Part shown: one piece after another, positions 1-6,163 of the stretch
Layout: each line of letters starts with the position of its first letter
How positions within the stretch are numbered: position 1 is the first letter of the stretch
Assembly: GCA_036274055.1 (NCBI GenBank)
Contig: DASUGM010000028.1
Span: 1-18,647 of the forward strand
Length of the DNA: 18,647 nt
Reading direction: 5' to 3'
DNA from: DASUGM01 sp036274055
GTDB taxonomy: Bacteria > Acidobacteriota > Vicinamibacteria > Vicinamibacterales > SCN-69-37
Program-made: the position numbers and the translations under genes
Notes under the pieces: model-generated
Told to the model about the DNA's origin: nothing
What the model saw: the letters and a program-made list of their open reading frames with translations, nothing else
Database searches by the model: none

Positions 1-144
1 GGCGCCGATCCGACCACACGGCTGCCGCAATCCTTCAACTGGTTCGGGTTCGGCGTCGCGTTCGCGCTGATGGCGGCGCCGATCGTCTCGACAATGTGGG
101 AGATGCCACGACGCCGCACCGCGTCGCCGCTCGCTTTACACTGA
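1..144 (+). CDS. C-terminal end of an unidentified membrane protein (5' partial)
   Basis: Frame 1 is open from the window edge to a TGA at 142-144 and gives 47 residues. The stretch from FNWFGFGVAF to PIVSTMW is hydrophobic and aromatic, like a last transmembrane helix. It is followed by a basic tail (MPRRRT), as expected for a cytoplasmic C-terminus. Third codon positions are strongly G/C, as in the other genes here, which favours this frame over the other two. Too little remains to name a family. The stop lies 7 nt before the start of the methyltransferase gene, so the two could be co-transcribed. Confidence 0.5.
   Translation, partial: GADPTTRLPQSFNWFGFGVAFALMAAPIVSTMWEMPRRRTASPLALH
137..142 (+). 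promoter_or_regulatory. TANNNT box (TACACT) ahead of methyltransferase start
   Basis: TACACT lies 9 nt before the ATG at 152, where no Shine-Dalgarno is visible. This is the layout of a -10 box for a leaderless transcript. It overlaps the end of the upstream reading frame. No clear -35 is seen. It is one of several similar boxes in the window. Confidence 0.3.
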
Positions 145-151
145 TGCAACG

Positions 152-985
152 ATGCTTTCCGCGGTCCCGCCGCCCAGCACCGGCGAGGTGCTCGCCGGCT
201 ACGATGCGCTAGCCGACATTTACAGTCACGTGCCGCCGTTGATCATGTGGCGGGCGTGGGAATACGCCGTCTACCGCCGGCATCAACTCATCGGCCCGGT
301 TCTCGATGTCGGCTGCGGCGACGGACGGTTTTTCGAGCGCGTGTTTCCGGCGGTTCGCGATGTCACCGGCGTCGACCACGACGCTGCCATCGTCGAGCTC
401 GCGCGCGAGTCCGGGCGCTACACCACGGTCCATCGGAGCGAAGCGCATCAGCTGCCGTTTCCCGGCGGAACCTTTCAATCGGTGTTCGCCAACTGCTCGC
501 TCGAGCACATGAATCGCATCGACGACGTGCTGGCGGAGATTCATCGGGTGCTTCGGCCTGGCGGGACCTTGCTGTTCAGCGTCGTCACCGACCAGTTCGT
601 GACGCGGGCGCCGTTGCAATGGGCGCTCGCCGCCGCCGGCGCACCCGAACGGGGGCGCGCGGCGCAGGCCAGGCACGAGGCGTACCACCATCTCGTCAAT
701 CCCTTCCCGCAGGCCGAGTGGCTGCGCCGCGTCGAGGCGGCCGGTCTCCAGGTGCGAACGACCGCACCAATCGTCAACGGCGCGGCCGGTTGGGTGTTTC
801 TGTTACTCGATCAGCTCTGGCACCTGGAGCGGCAGAAGGCCGGCGACGTGGGCGGCGAGATCCGCGGCTGGTTCGAAACCGCGCCCGATCGCACCGAGGC
901 GTTGCGCCGCGTGTTCGAGGGGTTGCTGCTGATGTCAGCGGGGGCCGACGACCACGCCGGCCTGGTGGTCGTCGCGACCCGCTGA
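152..985 (+). CDS. class I SAM-dependent methyltransferase (Methyltransf_11 type)
   Basis: The 277-residue product has the Rossmann-type methyltransferase signature. Motif I, VLDVGCGDGRF, lies at residues 50-60, the acidic residue at the end of the second strand is D75 in VTGVDHD, and the later SLEHMNRIDDVLAEIHRVLRPGG segment is typical of UbiE/Methyltransf_11 proteins. It should transfer a methyl group from S-adenosylmethionine in the cytoplasm; the substrate cannot be read from the sequence. The C-terminal half (about 155-277) is less conserved and probably forms the substrate cap. The ATG at 152 has no Shine-Dalgarno but has a TANNNT box 9 nt upstream. The gene follows a membrane protein gene closely and converges on the EF-hand gene. 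Confidence 0.88.
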   Translation: MLSAVPPPSTGEVLAGYDALADIYSHVPPLIMWRAWEYAVYRRHQLIGPVLDVGCGDGRFFERVFPAVRDVTGVDHDAAIVELARESGRYTTVHRSEAHQLPFPGGTFQSVFANCSLEHMNRIDDVLAEIHRVLRPGGTLLFSVVTDQFVTRAPLQWALAAAGAPERGRAAQARHEAYHHLVNPFPQAEWLRRVEAAGLQVRTTAPIVNGAAGWVFLLLDQLWHLERQKAGDVGGEIRGWFETAPDRTEALRRVFEGLLLMSAGADDHAGLVVVATR

Positions 986-1011
986 CGAAAAAGCGACCCG
1001 GTCCCTTTTCG
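986..1011. terminator. possible bidirectional hairpin terminator
   Basis: CGAAAA at 986-991 pairs with TTTTCG at 1006-1011, with an imperfect GC-containing inner stem (GACC/GGTC). It begins directly after the methyltransferase stop and lies 23 bp from the stop of the convergent EF-hand gene, so it could end both transcripts. The A and T runs at the ends give a short U tract on either strand. The inner stem has mismatches, so this is tentative. Confidence 0.4.
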
Positions 1012-1033
1012 TCCTTGTCCGCGTGCGGCTTCC

Positions 1034-2182
1034 CTACCTTCCACGCCGCTGCGCGGTAATCGCAACGCGGAACATGCCGTGGTTGTCGGGAAGATGATCG
1101 TCGTTGACGCTCAGATACAAGCGGCCCGATCGCGGCATCCGAATCGGAGCGGTGCTGTCACCGATCATGAAGGGCGCGCCGTATTCGACCCGGCCAATCA
1201 ACATTCCGGCCGGCTGATTTGGCAGCGGCGAATCCGCGGCGCGGCGTCCAGTGCGCGATCCGCGAGGGTCCGCCGCATCGTCATTGCCCGGCGTCATGTA
1301 GACGACGCCGCTGGCCTGGAAGCGCACCATGTCGCCGGCATACACATAGACGCCCGTATCGGTCCAGCGCGTCTCGTTGGTGGTGCCGCCGACTTCGATA
1401 TTCGCCGTGAGCGAGTTGTCGTTGACGTTCGTGCCCGCCATCTCACGACGCGACAACTGACCGTCATTGTTGGTGTCGAGCCGATCGAAACTGGCCCGCG
1501 AATAGCGCCATTCCGCGCGGCTGACGCGGTTGTCGTTGTTGCTGTCGAGCCGGTTGAAGGTGTCGGTGTTGGCGTCGGTCACCTCGCCTTCGACTTCGCG
1601 GCGGCTCAGCCAGCCGTTGCCGTCAGCGTCCATCCACGTAAACGCCTGGTCGCTGCCGTGCCATTCGGCGCGCGTAATCCGATTGTTGCCGTCGGCGTCG
1701 ATGAAATCGAATCGGTCGCCGCGGTCGTCGTCGAAGTCGGTGTTGCTGAACTCGGTGCGGGTCAGGACGTTGTCGCGGTTGCGGTCGGCGCGCCGGAAGC
1801 TGTCGTAATCGTAGCCCCACTCGGCGATGGTCAGGCGTCCGTCGCGATTACGATCGAGCCACGTGAATCGCTGCTCGGACCAGTCGTTGTACGTGTCGTT
1901 GTTGTCCCAGTCCCACGGATCGGTGGTATTCGTCTGGCGCAGCAACTGCGTGACTTCCTGTCCGGACAGGACGCCGTCGTTGTTCCAGTCATGAACGCGA
2001 AACGACTGCGCGCTGCCGCGCCATTCGGCGCGAGCGATTTGGCCGTCGCCGTTGGTGTCCATCGCGCGGAAACGCATCTGCGCGCGAGGCTGGCCGCGTT
2101 GATCCGCGGCGGACGCCGTCGTTCGTTCGACGGCCCACGGAAGTGCCGCAAGCAATGCCGCCGCGAGGATCGGGATACGCAT
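1034..2182 (-). CDS. exported EF-hand repeat protein with LecA/PA-IL-like C-terminal domain
   Basis: The 382-residue product starts with a signal peptide (MRIPILAAALLAALPWAV). EF-hand-type loops begin at D42, D65, D110, D133, D162, D185, D213 and D236, each 12 residues long and ending in E; a degenerate ninth lies around 91-103. Spacing alternates between 23 and 28-29 residues, as expected for paired EF-hands. Residues about 258-376 resemble the LecA/PA-IL galactophilic lectin fold: GDMVRFQASG, then AGMLIGRVEYGAPFMIG, then the calcium/sugar-loop-like LYLSVNDDHLPDNHGMF. The likely role is calcium-dependent binding in the periplasm or at the surface; the ligand is unknown. I chose the ATG at 2182 over the GTG at 2194 because GGAGG lies 5 nt before it and the GTG would sit inside that leader. 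Its Shine-Dalgarno lies in a hairpin (2185-2210). Confidence 0.85.
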   Translation of the reverse strand: MRIPILAAALLAALPWAVERTTASAADQRGQPRAQMRFRAMDTNGDGQIARAEWRGSAQSFRVHDWNNDGVLSGQEVTQLLRQTNTTDPWDWDNNDTYNDWSEQRFTWLDRNRDGRLTIAEWGYDYDSFRRADRNRDNVLTRTEFSNTDFDDDRGDRFDFIDADGNNRITRAEWHGSDQAFTWMDADGNGWLSRREVEGEVTDANTDTFNRLDSNNDNRVSRAEWRYSRASFDRLDTNNDGQLSRREMAGTNVNDNSLTANIEVGGTTNETRWTDTGVYVYAGDMVRFQASGVVYMTPGNDDAADPRGSRTGRRAADSPLPNQPAGMLIGRVEYGAPFMIGDSTAPIRMPRSGRLYLSVNDDHLPDNHGMFRVAITAQRRGR

Positions 2183-2184
2183 TT

Positions 2185-2210
2185 CTGCCTCCACGGTGAA
2201 TCGGAGGCAG
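2185..2210 (-). promoter_or_regulatory. leader hairpin burying the Shine-Dalgarno of the EF-hand gene
   Basis: In the minus-strand transcript, CUGCCUCC (2210-2203) pairs perfectly over 8 bp with GGAGGCAG (2192-2185) across a 10-nt loop. The second arm is the Shine-Dalgarno itself, ending 2 nt before the ATG at 2182. The structure could reduce translation until it is opened. A DNA operator is the alternative reading. Confidence 0.45.
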
Positions 2211-2361
2211 GTTCTGTACCAGCGTCACGGGCGCACAAGATCCCGGCGAAGTGACGCGGGGTGCCGCGTCGTGTGAAAGCGGTTACAGCTTCTCAGCGGG
2301 TTTCAGGGCGGTTCAGCTTTTCTCACCACGAAAGCTTCTGTCCGGGCGCAGAATCACCCCT
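2211..2361. promoter_or_regulatory. divergent intergenic region with a near-direct repeat
   Basis: This region separates the divergent EF-hand and large-protein genes, so both promoters should lie in or near it. GCGGTTACAGCTTCTCA (2279-2295) is nearly repeated as GCGGTTCAGCTTTTCTCA (2308-2325), with starts 29 bp apart, or about three helical turns. AGCTTT/AAAGCT can also form a small stem across the second copy. These could be tandem operator half-sites. No convincing -35/-10 pair was found, and no Shine-Dalgarno precedes the ATG at 2362. Confidence 0.3.
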
Positions 2362-5300
2362 ATGCATGCCGCCCCCTCCCGTTGCGCCGCCGCCCTCGCA
2401 TTCCTGGCCGTCTTCGCCGCCGGCACCGCGGCCAATCAGGCGCAGACCAGTTTCACCGCCGCAACGGCGCGGACCTTCACCGAGCCGCGCCTCGACATGA
2501 CCGTGGTCGCCACGGAGATCCAGCTGCCGCTGGGACGTTGGCAGGTCGACGGGCTGACGCCGGCCGCGCCTGTCGATCAGGTGTTTCTGGTCGGGCACTT
2601 TCAGCCTGAGGACGTCCTCGGCCGTCGTTCGCTGCTCGCGCAGACCGAACGGCAGGTGCAAGGTGCGCAGTGGCGGATTCAATCGCTGTTTCCAGCGATC
2701 ACGCAGTACGCGTCGACGCACGGCGGCGTGGGTCCGGCGACGTTCAACGATCTCGATCGGCGCCGGTTCGGCTCCGTCATCGACGAGGCCACGCGCTCGC
2801 CGTGGCCCGAGGACGCCGCGGGGCCTGCCGCCGGTCCGTACCTGTTTCTCGTGCCGGCCACCGCGATCGCGGTGATGCCACCAGCGACACCGCAGGCGCC
2901 GCCGCGGCCCGCGGTCGCGCGCGCGGCGCGGACGCCGCTGGCCTTCGAGCTTCGCCCCTATGCCGACGACGGCAAACACTGGGTGCTGTTTTCTGACGGA
3001 TCGATGGAGCACGCCGCGATCGACAGAACGCTGCTCGCCAGGCACAAGGTGACGCTCAATCCCGTGCGCCGCGCTGGTGCCGAGCCCGCGCCAGCCTCGC
3101 GCCGCTACGTGCCGTACACGATGCTCGCGTTGTTGCGCGAGGCGAGCGCGACCAGCGTCTCAATCACGTTGATCGATGAGTTCTCGACCGAACGCCGGGA
3201 GATTAGCTGGTCGCTGAGGGGCGGAAAGTCCGACCCGAAACTGCTCAGCGAGTGGGCGGAGGCACGGGCGCAAACCTGGCTGCCGCTCGCGGTCCAGACG
3301 CATGCGCCGATTCTGCAGGCATGGCTCGATAGATCCAGCGCGATCTACGGACCGCCCACCGGCGCGATGGGGCAGGGCGCGATGCCGGCGATGTCGCCGG
3401 CCGCGATGCGTGACCGCGGCCGCTCGACCAGCGCGTTCGACATCCTCGGTGGCCGCGCGGCGGTCCGCGAGACCCTGCAGATGGAACTGATTCGCGCCCG
3501 CGCCGGCGCCGCGACCGGATCGTCGGCGGCGACCGTACCGGTGGCCTCGCTCAAAGGTGTCGACGTCGCGGCGCTGCCGTTCGATCGCATGCTCGCCGGC
3601 CGTCCCGGCGGACGAATCGCGCTCGCCGATCTCGTGCCGGAAGATCGCCTGTTCGTCTACTTCGCGAAGCCGTCGGCGGTCTTTCCGTTCCTGACCCACG
3701 GCGCCGACATGATCGGCCGCGCCGGATCGACGATGACGTCGAGCGCGTTCGACGACAACCTCAAGACCCGCTATCTCCGCCGGCTCGGTCTGCCTGAAGA
3801 CGGCAGCCGCCGGCTGCTCGAATCGGGCGTCATCACTGAACTGGCGATGGTCGCGCCGGATCTGTTCTTCATCGACGGCACCGATCTGACGCTGTTGATG
3901 CGATTGCGGTCGCCCGATGCGTCGGTGGCGGCGCTCGGCGTTCTCGCCGGCGTCGACTTGAGCACAGCCGCGATTGTCGAGAAGAAGACTGCTGCCGGGC
4001 GGTCGGCGTTCTGGGCGCGGCAGGGCGACGTGCTGCTGGTCAGCACGAATCGCCGCGAGATCGACAGCGTGCAACGCGTCGCCAAGGCCGGCGCCGGCAG
4101 CCTCGGCCGCAGCGCCGAGCTGCGCTACATGCTGGCGGAATTGCCGCTGCGCGCCGAGACGCGGGCGCTCGTGTATCTGTCCGATCCGTTCATCCGCCGG
4201 ATGGTCGGCCCGGCCGTCAAGATTGGCCAGTTGCGGCGGATGCGCGCCGCCGCCGAGATGTCGATGGTCACCGCCGGCGCGTTGCTCTACAAGCTCGACG
4301 GTCACCGCGACGCGCCGAACGTGCCCAATCTGATCGCGCTGGGCTACGTGCCGCGCAGCGTCGCCGCGGCCGATTACCGCCTCGGACCCGACTACGCAGT
4401 GACGTCGGCGAAATGGGGCAGCCTCGCGGAGTTGCAGTCGCTCGAGGCGGCGCCGATCGAGATGGTTACCGCCGACGAAGCGGCCGCGTACAAGTCGTAC
4501 GTCGACGAATATCGCCAGTATTGGCGTCAGTATTTCGACCCGATTGGCTTCCGCCTCGACGACGCGCCGGACGGCGCGCTGGAGCTGTCGACGTTCATCC
4601 TGCCGCTGATCGACAGCCAGCTCTACAACCAGCTGCGCGGCGTGCTGGAGACGCGCGAGAAGAACACGCCTCTCCGCGTGCCGGTGATCACGCCTGAGCC
4701 GGTGTTCCAGATGTCGCTCAATCTTTCCGATTCCTCCTGGGTCGACATCTCGTCGGGCTGGAGCGATTTCTTCTCGCAGTACACCGGCATCAGCCCGGAG
4801 ATGTTCGACCTGCTCGGGCCCGGCCTGCACATCGCCGTGCAGGATGCCGACCCGGTGATCTCGCTCGGCACCGCCGATCTGTTCGGCGCGTTTGGCGCCT
4901 CGACGTTCGGCGCACGGTTTGACATGGCGATTCCGTTTGCGCTGTCGCTGTTGACGCGGCCGTGCAAGATCTTCGTCGAGCTGCAGGATCCCGCGCGCGC
5001 GCTCACGCTGATGCGCCGCGCCGCGAGCACCAGCGACAATCGGCGCGGGATGAACGTGTCGTTTCGTCAGATCGAGGGACGCGACGCCTGGATCTACACC
5101 TTGGGCATCCCGGGAATGGCGACGTTGCGGCTTGGCCTTGAAGTCCAGAACGGGTTTCTGGTGTTTTCCAACATGCCGTGGTCGGGCGCGGTGACGGTGA
5201 GCCGCGTCGAGACCCGCGCCCTCAACGGCGGCGCGATTCGGGTCGCGCCCGATGCCGTGCGCCAGGGGCTCGCCAGTTTATTCGCGACCCAGGCCGAACA

Positions 5301-5619
5301 GGATCAGACCGCGGCGCTCGCCAGCATGGGCGCGTTGCTACCGATGTTGCAGACGCTGGCGGCGACGCCCGAGGACGCGGCGTCGCGCTACGCGGTGCTG
5401 TTCGGGACAACGCCGCTGCATCCGGGCAAGGGCAACTTCGTGTGGGCCAACGGCACCCTGGCGAGCGCGCAATACGGCAGCCCCACCCAGTGGAAAGCGC
5501 CGCAATTCAAGCCGGAACTCGGCAATTTCGGTCTGTTCGACGGCGCGACGATTCTCGACCTGTCTATGCAGCTGGAGCAGGGCGGATTGCGGGCGGTGGC
5601 GCGATGGGTCTGGAAGTAA
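2362..5619 (+). CDS. very large exported protein of unknown function
   Basis: I do not recognise this 1085-residue protein. The ATG at 2362 gives a clear signal peptide (MHAAPSRCAAALAFLAVFAAGTAA); an in-frame GTG at 2251 would put 37 non-signal-like residues in front, so I reject it. No transmembrane helix is evident after the signal, so it is probably periplasmic or at the surface. Residues about 87-131 (RRSLLAQTERQVQGAQWRIQ, then YASTHGGVGPATFNDL) recall the soluble helix and loop of type II pseudopilins. From about 420 (LADLVPEDRLFVYF) the protein alternates strands and helices, loosely like DUF3352-type exported proteins. Residues 195-215 are rich in Ala and Pro and look like a linker. 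Cysteine is almost absent. It is followed by the tiny membrane protein gene after 103 bp. Confidence 0.8.
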   Translation: MHAAPSRCAAALAFLAVFAAGTAANQAQTSFTAATARTFTEPRLDMTVVATEIQLPLGRWQVDGLTPAAPVDQVFLVGHFQPEDVLGRRSLLAQTERQVQGAQWRIQSLFPAITQYASTHGGVGPATFNDLDRRRFGSVIDEATRSPWPEDAAGPAAGPYLFLVPATAIAVMPPATPQAPPRPAVARAARTPLAFELRPYADDGKHWVLFSDGSMEHAAIDRTLLARHKVTLNPVRRAGAEPAPASRRYVPYTMLALLREASATSVSITLIDEFSTERREISWSLRGGKSDPKLLSEWAEARAQTWLPLAVQTHAPILQAWLDRSSAIYGPPTGAMGQGAMPAMSPAAMRDRGRSTSAFDILGGRAAVRETLQMELIRARAGAATGSSAATVPVASLKGVDVAALPFDRMLAGRPGGRIALADLVPEDRLFVYFAKPSAVFPFLTHGADMIGRAGSTMTSSAFDDNLKTRYLRRLGLPEDGSRRLLESGVITELAMVAPDLFFIDGTDLTLLMRLRSPDASVAALGVLAGVDLSTAAIVEKKTAAGRSAFWARQGDVLLVSTNRREIDSVQRVAKAGAGSLGRSAELRYMLAELPLRAETRALVYLSDPFIRRMVGPAVKIGQLRRMRAAAEMSMVTAGALLYKLDGHRDAPNVPNLIALGYVPRSVAAADYRLGPDYAVTSAKWGSLAELQSLEAAPIEMVTADEAAAYKSYVDEYRQYWRQYFDPIGFRLDDAPDGALELSTFILPLIDSQLYNQLRGVLETREKNTPLRVPVITPEPVFQMSLNLSDSSWVDISSGWSDFFSQYTGISPEMFDLLGPGLHIAVQDADPVISLGTADLFGAFGASTFGARFDMAIPFALSLLTRPCKIFVELQDPARALTLMRRAASTSDNRRGMNVSFRQIEGRDAWIYTLGIPGMATLRLGLEVQNGFLVFSNMPWSGAVTVSRVETRALNGGAIRVAPDAVRQGLASLFATQAEQDQTAALASMGALLPMLQTLAATPEDAASRYAVLFGTTPLHPGKGNFVWANGTLASAQYGSPTQWKAPQFKPELGNFGLFDGATILDLSMQLEQGGLRAVARWVWK

Positions 5620-5682
5620 AACGTTCGGCGCGTGCGGCAGCGGCGGCAGGCGCAGGAAAGTAACTGGTACATCTCTCGCAGT

Positions 5683-5719
5683 GATCTCCGGAGGACCCTG
5701 TCGTGGTCCGTCGGAGGTC
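5683..5719 (+). promoter_or_regulatory. strong leader hairpin sequestering a Shine-Dalgarno
   Basis: Bases 5683-5697 pair with 5705-5719 around a 7-nt loop (CTGTCGT, 5698-5704). The stem has 14 pairs, two of them G-U, with one A-G mismatch at 5692/5710. The 3' arm contains GGAGG (5713-5717), the Shine-Dalgarno of the gene starting at 5723, with a 5-nt spacer to the ATG. Ribosome access should be low when the stem is closed, as in RNA thermometers or protein-controlled leaders. There is no U tract after the stem, so it is not a classical terminator. Confidence 0.55.
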
Positions 5720-5722
5720 TTC

Positions 5723-5965
5723 ATGCGTAACGTCAATCTCAATCTGCCCACGTTGATTGCGACCGTGGCCACTCGCGCCGCGATCGGCTTCGGCATCGGC
5801 TTGCTTGTCGGGAATCGCCTTCCCGCCGCGCGCCGCAACCAGCTGGCCGCGATGCTGATCGGGATCGGCGCGGTGTCCACGGTGCCGCTGGCGCGACAGG
5901 TATGGAAGGGCTCGCGACGCGCCGAACCGCCGGCGCGGTCATCGTCGATGCCGTCGTGGTCGTAG
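5723..5965 (+). CDS. tiny membrane protein of unknown function
   Basis: The 80-residue product starts at an ATG placed 5 nt after a GGAGG Shine-Dalgarno. A longer in-frame reading region continues upstream inside the preceding gene, but the Shine-Dalgarno fixes this start. Residues about 8-31 (PTLIATVATRAAIGFGIGLLVG) form a glycine-rich hydrophobic segment. A second, about 47-59 (LAAMLIGIGAVSTVPLA), follows a basic turn (NRLPAARRNQ), so a hairpin of two membrane helices is likely. The tail is basic and serine-rich. I do not recognise the family. The small size and sequestered ribosome site suggest tightly metered expression; that is inference. Confidence 0.7.
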   Translation: MRNVNLNLPTLIATVATRAAIGFGIGLLVGNRLPAARRNQLAAMLIGIGAVSTVPLARQVWKGSRRAEPPARSSSMPSWS

Positions 5966-5979
5966 GCGAGATGAGTGAA
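5965..5979 (+). repeat. 15-bp sequence shared with 13983-13997
   Basis: GGCGAGATGAGTGAA starts at the last base of the small membrane gene's stop codon. It recurs exactly at 13983-13997, just after the aldo/keto reductase stop. In both places a long palindrome (A or C) follows shortly, so it may be part of the element or of its left flank. Confidence 0.4.
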
Positions 5980-5993
5980 AGGCGATTGTCTTC

Positions 5994-6110
5994 AGAGCGC
6001 TCGGAAGGATCTTTGTAGGAGTTGTAGGAACATTAAGGAGCTCTTGGTCTTGAAGACCAGGGTTCCTTCACGTTCCTCCAGCCTCCTCAAGAGACCCTTC
6101 ACGGTGCTGT
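5994..6110. repeat. long imperfect palindrome, element A
   Basis: The core arms are 6007-6051 and 6053-6097, meeting at a central palindrome GGTCTT-G-AAGACC. Counting by eye, about 32 of 45 positions match, with two single-base bulges. Weaker pairing continues outward to about 5994 and 6110. The left arm carries purine-rich units ending in AGG every 9-11 nt (GAAGG, GTAGG, GTAGG, TAAGG). The element lies between two same-strand genes, about 54 bp before the ATG at 6164. CTTCAC, TTCCTCCA and TCAAGA in its right arm also occur in the right arm of element B. Confidence 0.7.
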
Positions 6111-6129
6111 CGGTTTTGGCTGAAACCCG

Positions 6130-6150
6130 CGCCGACGCTCGGCGTATTCT
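6130..6150 (+). promoter_or_regulatory. short inverted repeat followed by a TANNNT box
   Basis: CGCCGA (6130-6135) and TCGGCG (6139-6144) form a perfect 6-bp inverted repeat with a 3-nt loop, directly followed by TATTCT (6145-6150). The box lies 13 nt before the ATG at 6164, or 7 nt before an in-frame TTG at 6158. It could be a -10 element beside an operator or the end of element A's transcript. Neither is proven. Confidence 0.3.
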
Positions 6151-6163
6151 CAGCTAATTGCCC

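Noticed and set aside
1079..2254. Plus-strand open frame of 391 codons opposite the EF-hand gene
   Set aside because: It is a Val/Ala/Arg-rich antisense reading of the EF-hand repeats. The repeats and signal peptide are only sensible on the minus strand.
2251..2361. GTG at 2251 as the start of the large exported protein
   Set aside because: It would put a 37-residue polar extension before an otherwise normal signal peptide.
3160..4830. Minus-strand open frame of 556 codons inside the large unknown gene
   Set aside because: The plus-strand frame has a signal peptide, balanced composition and much greater length. The minus frame is Arg/His-rich shadow sequence.
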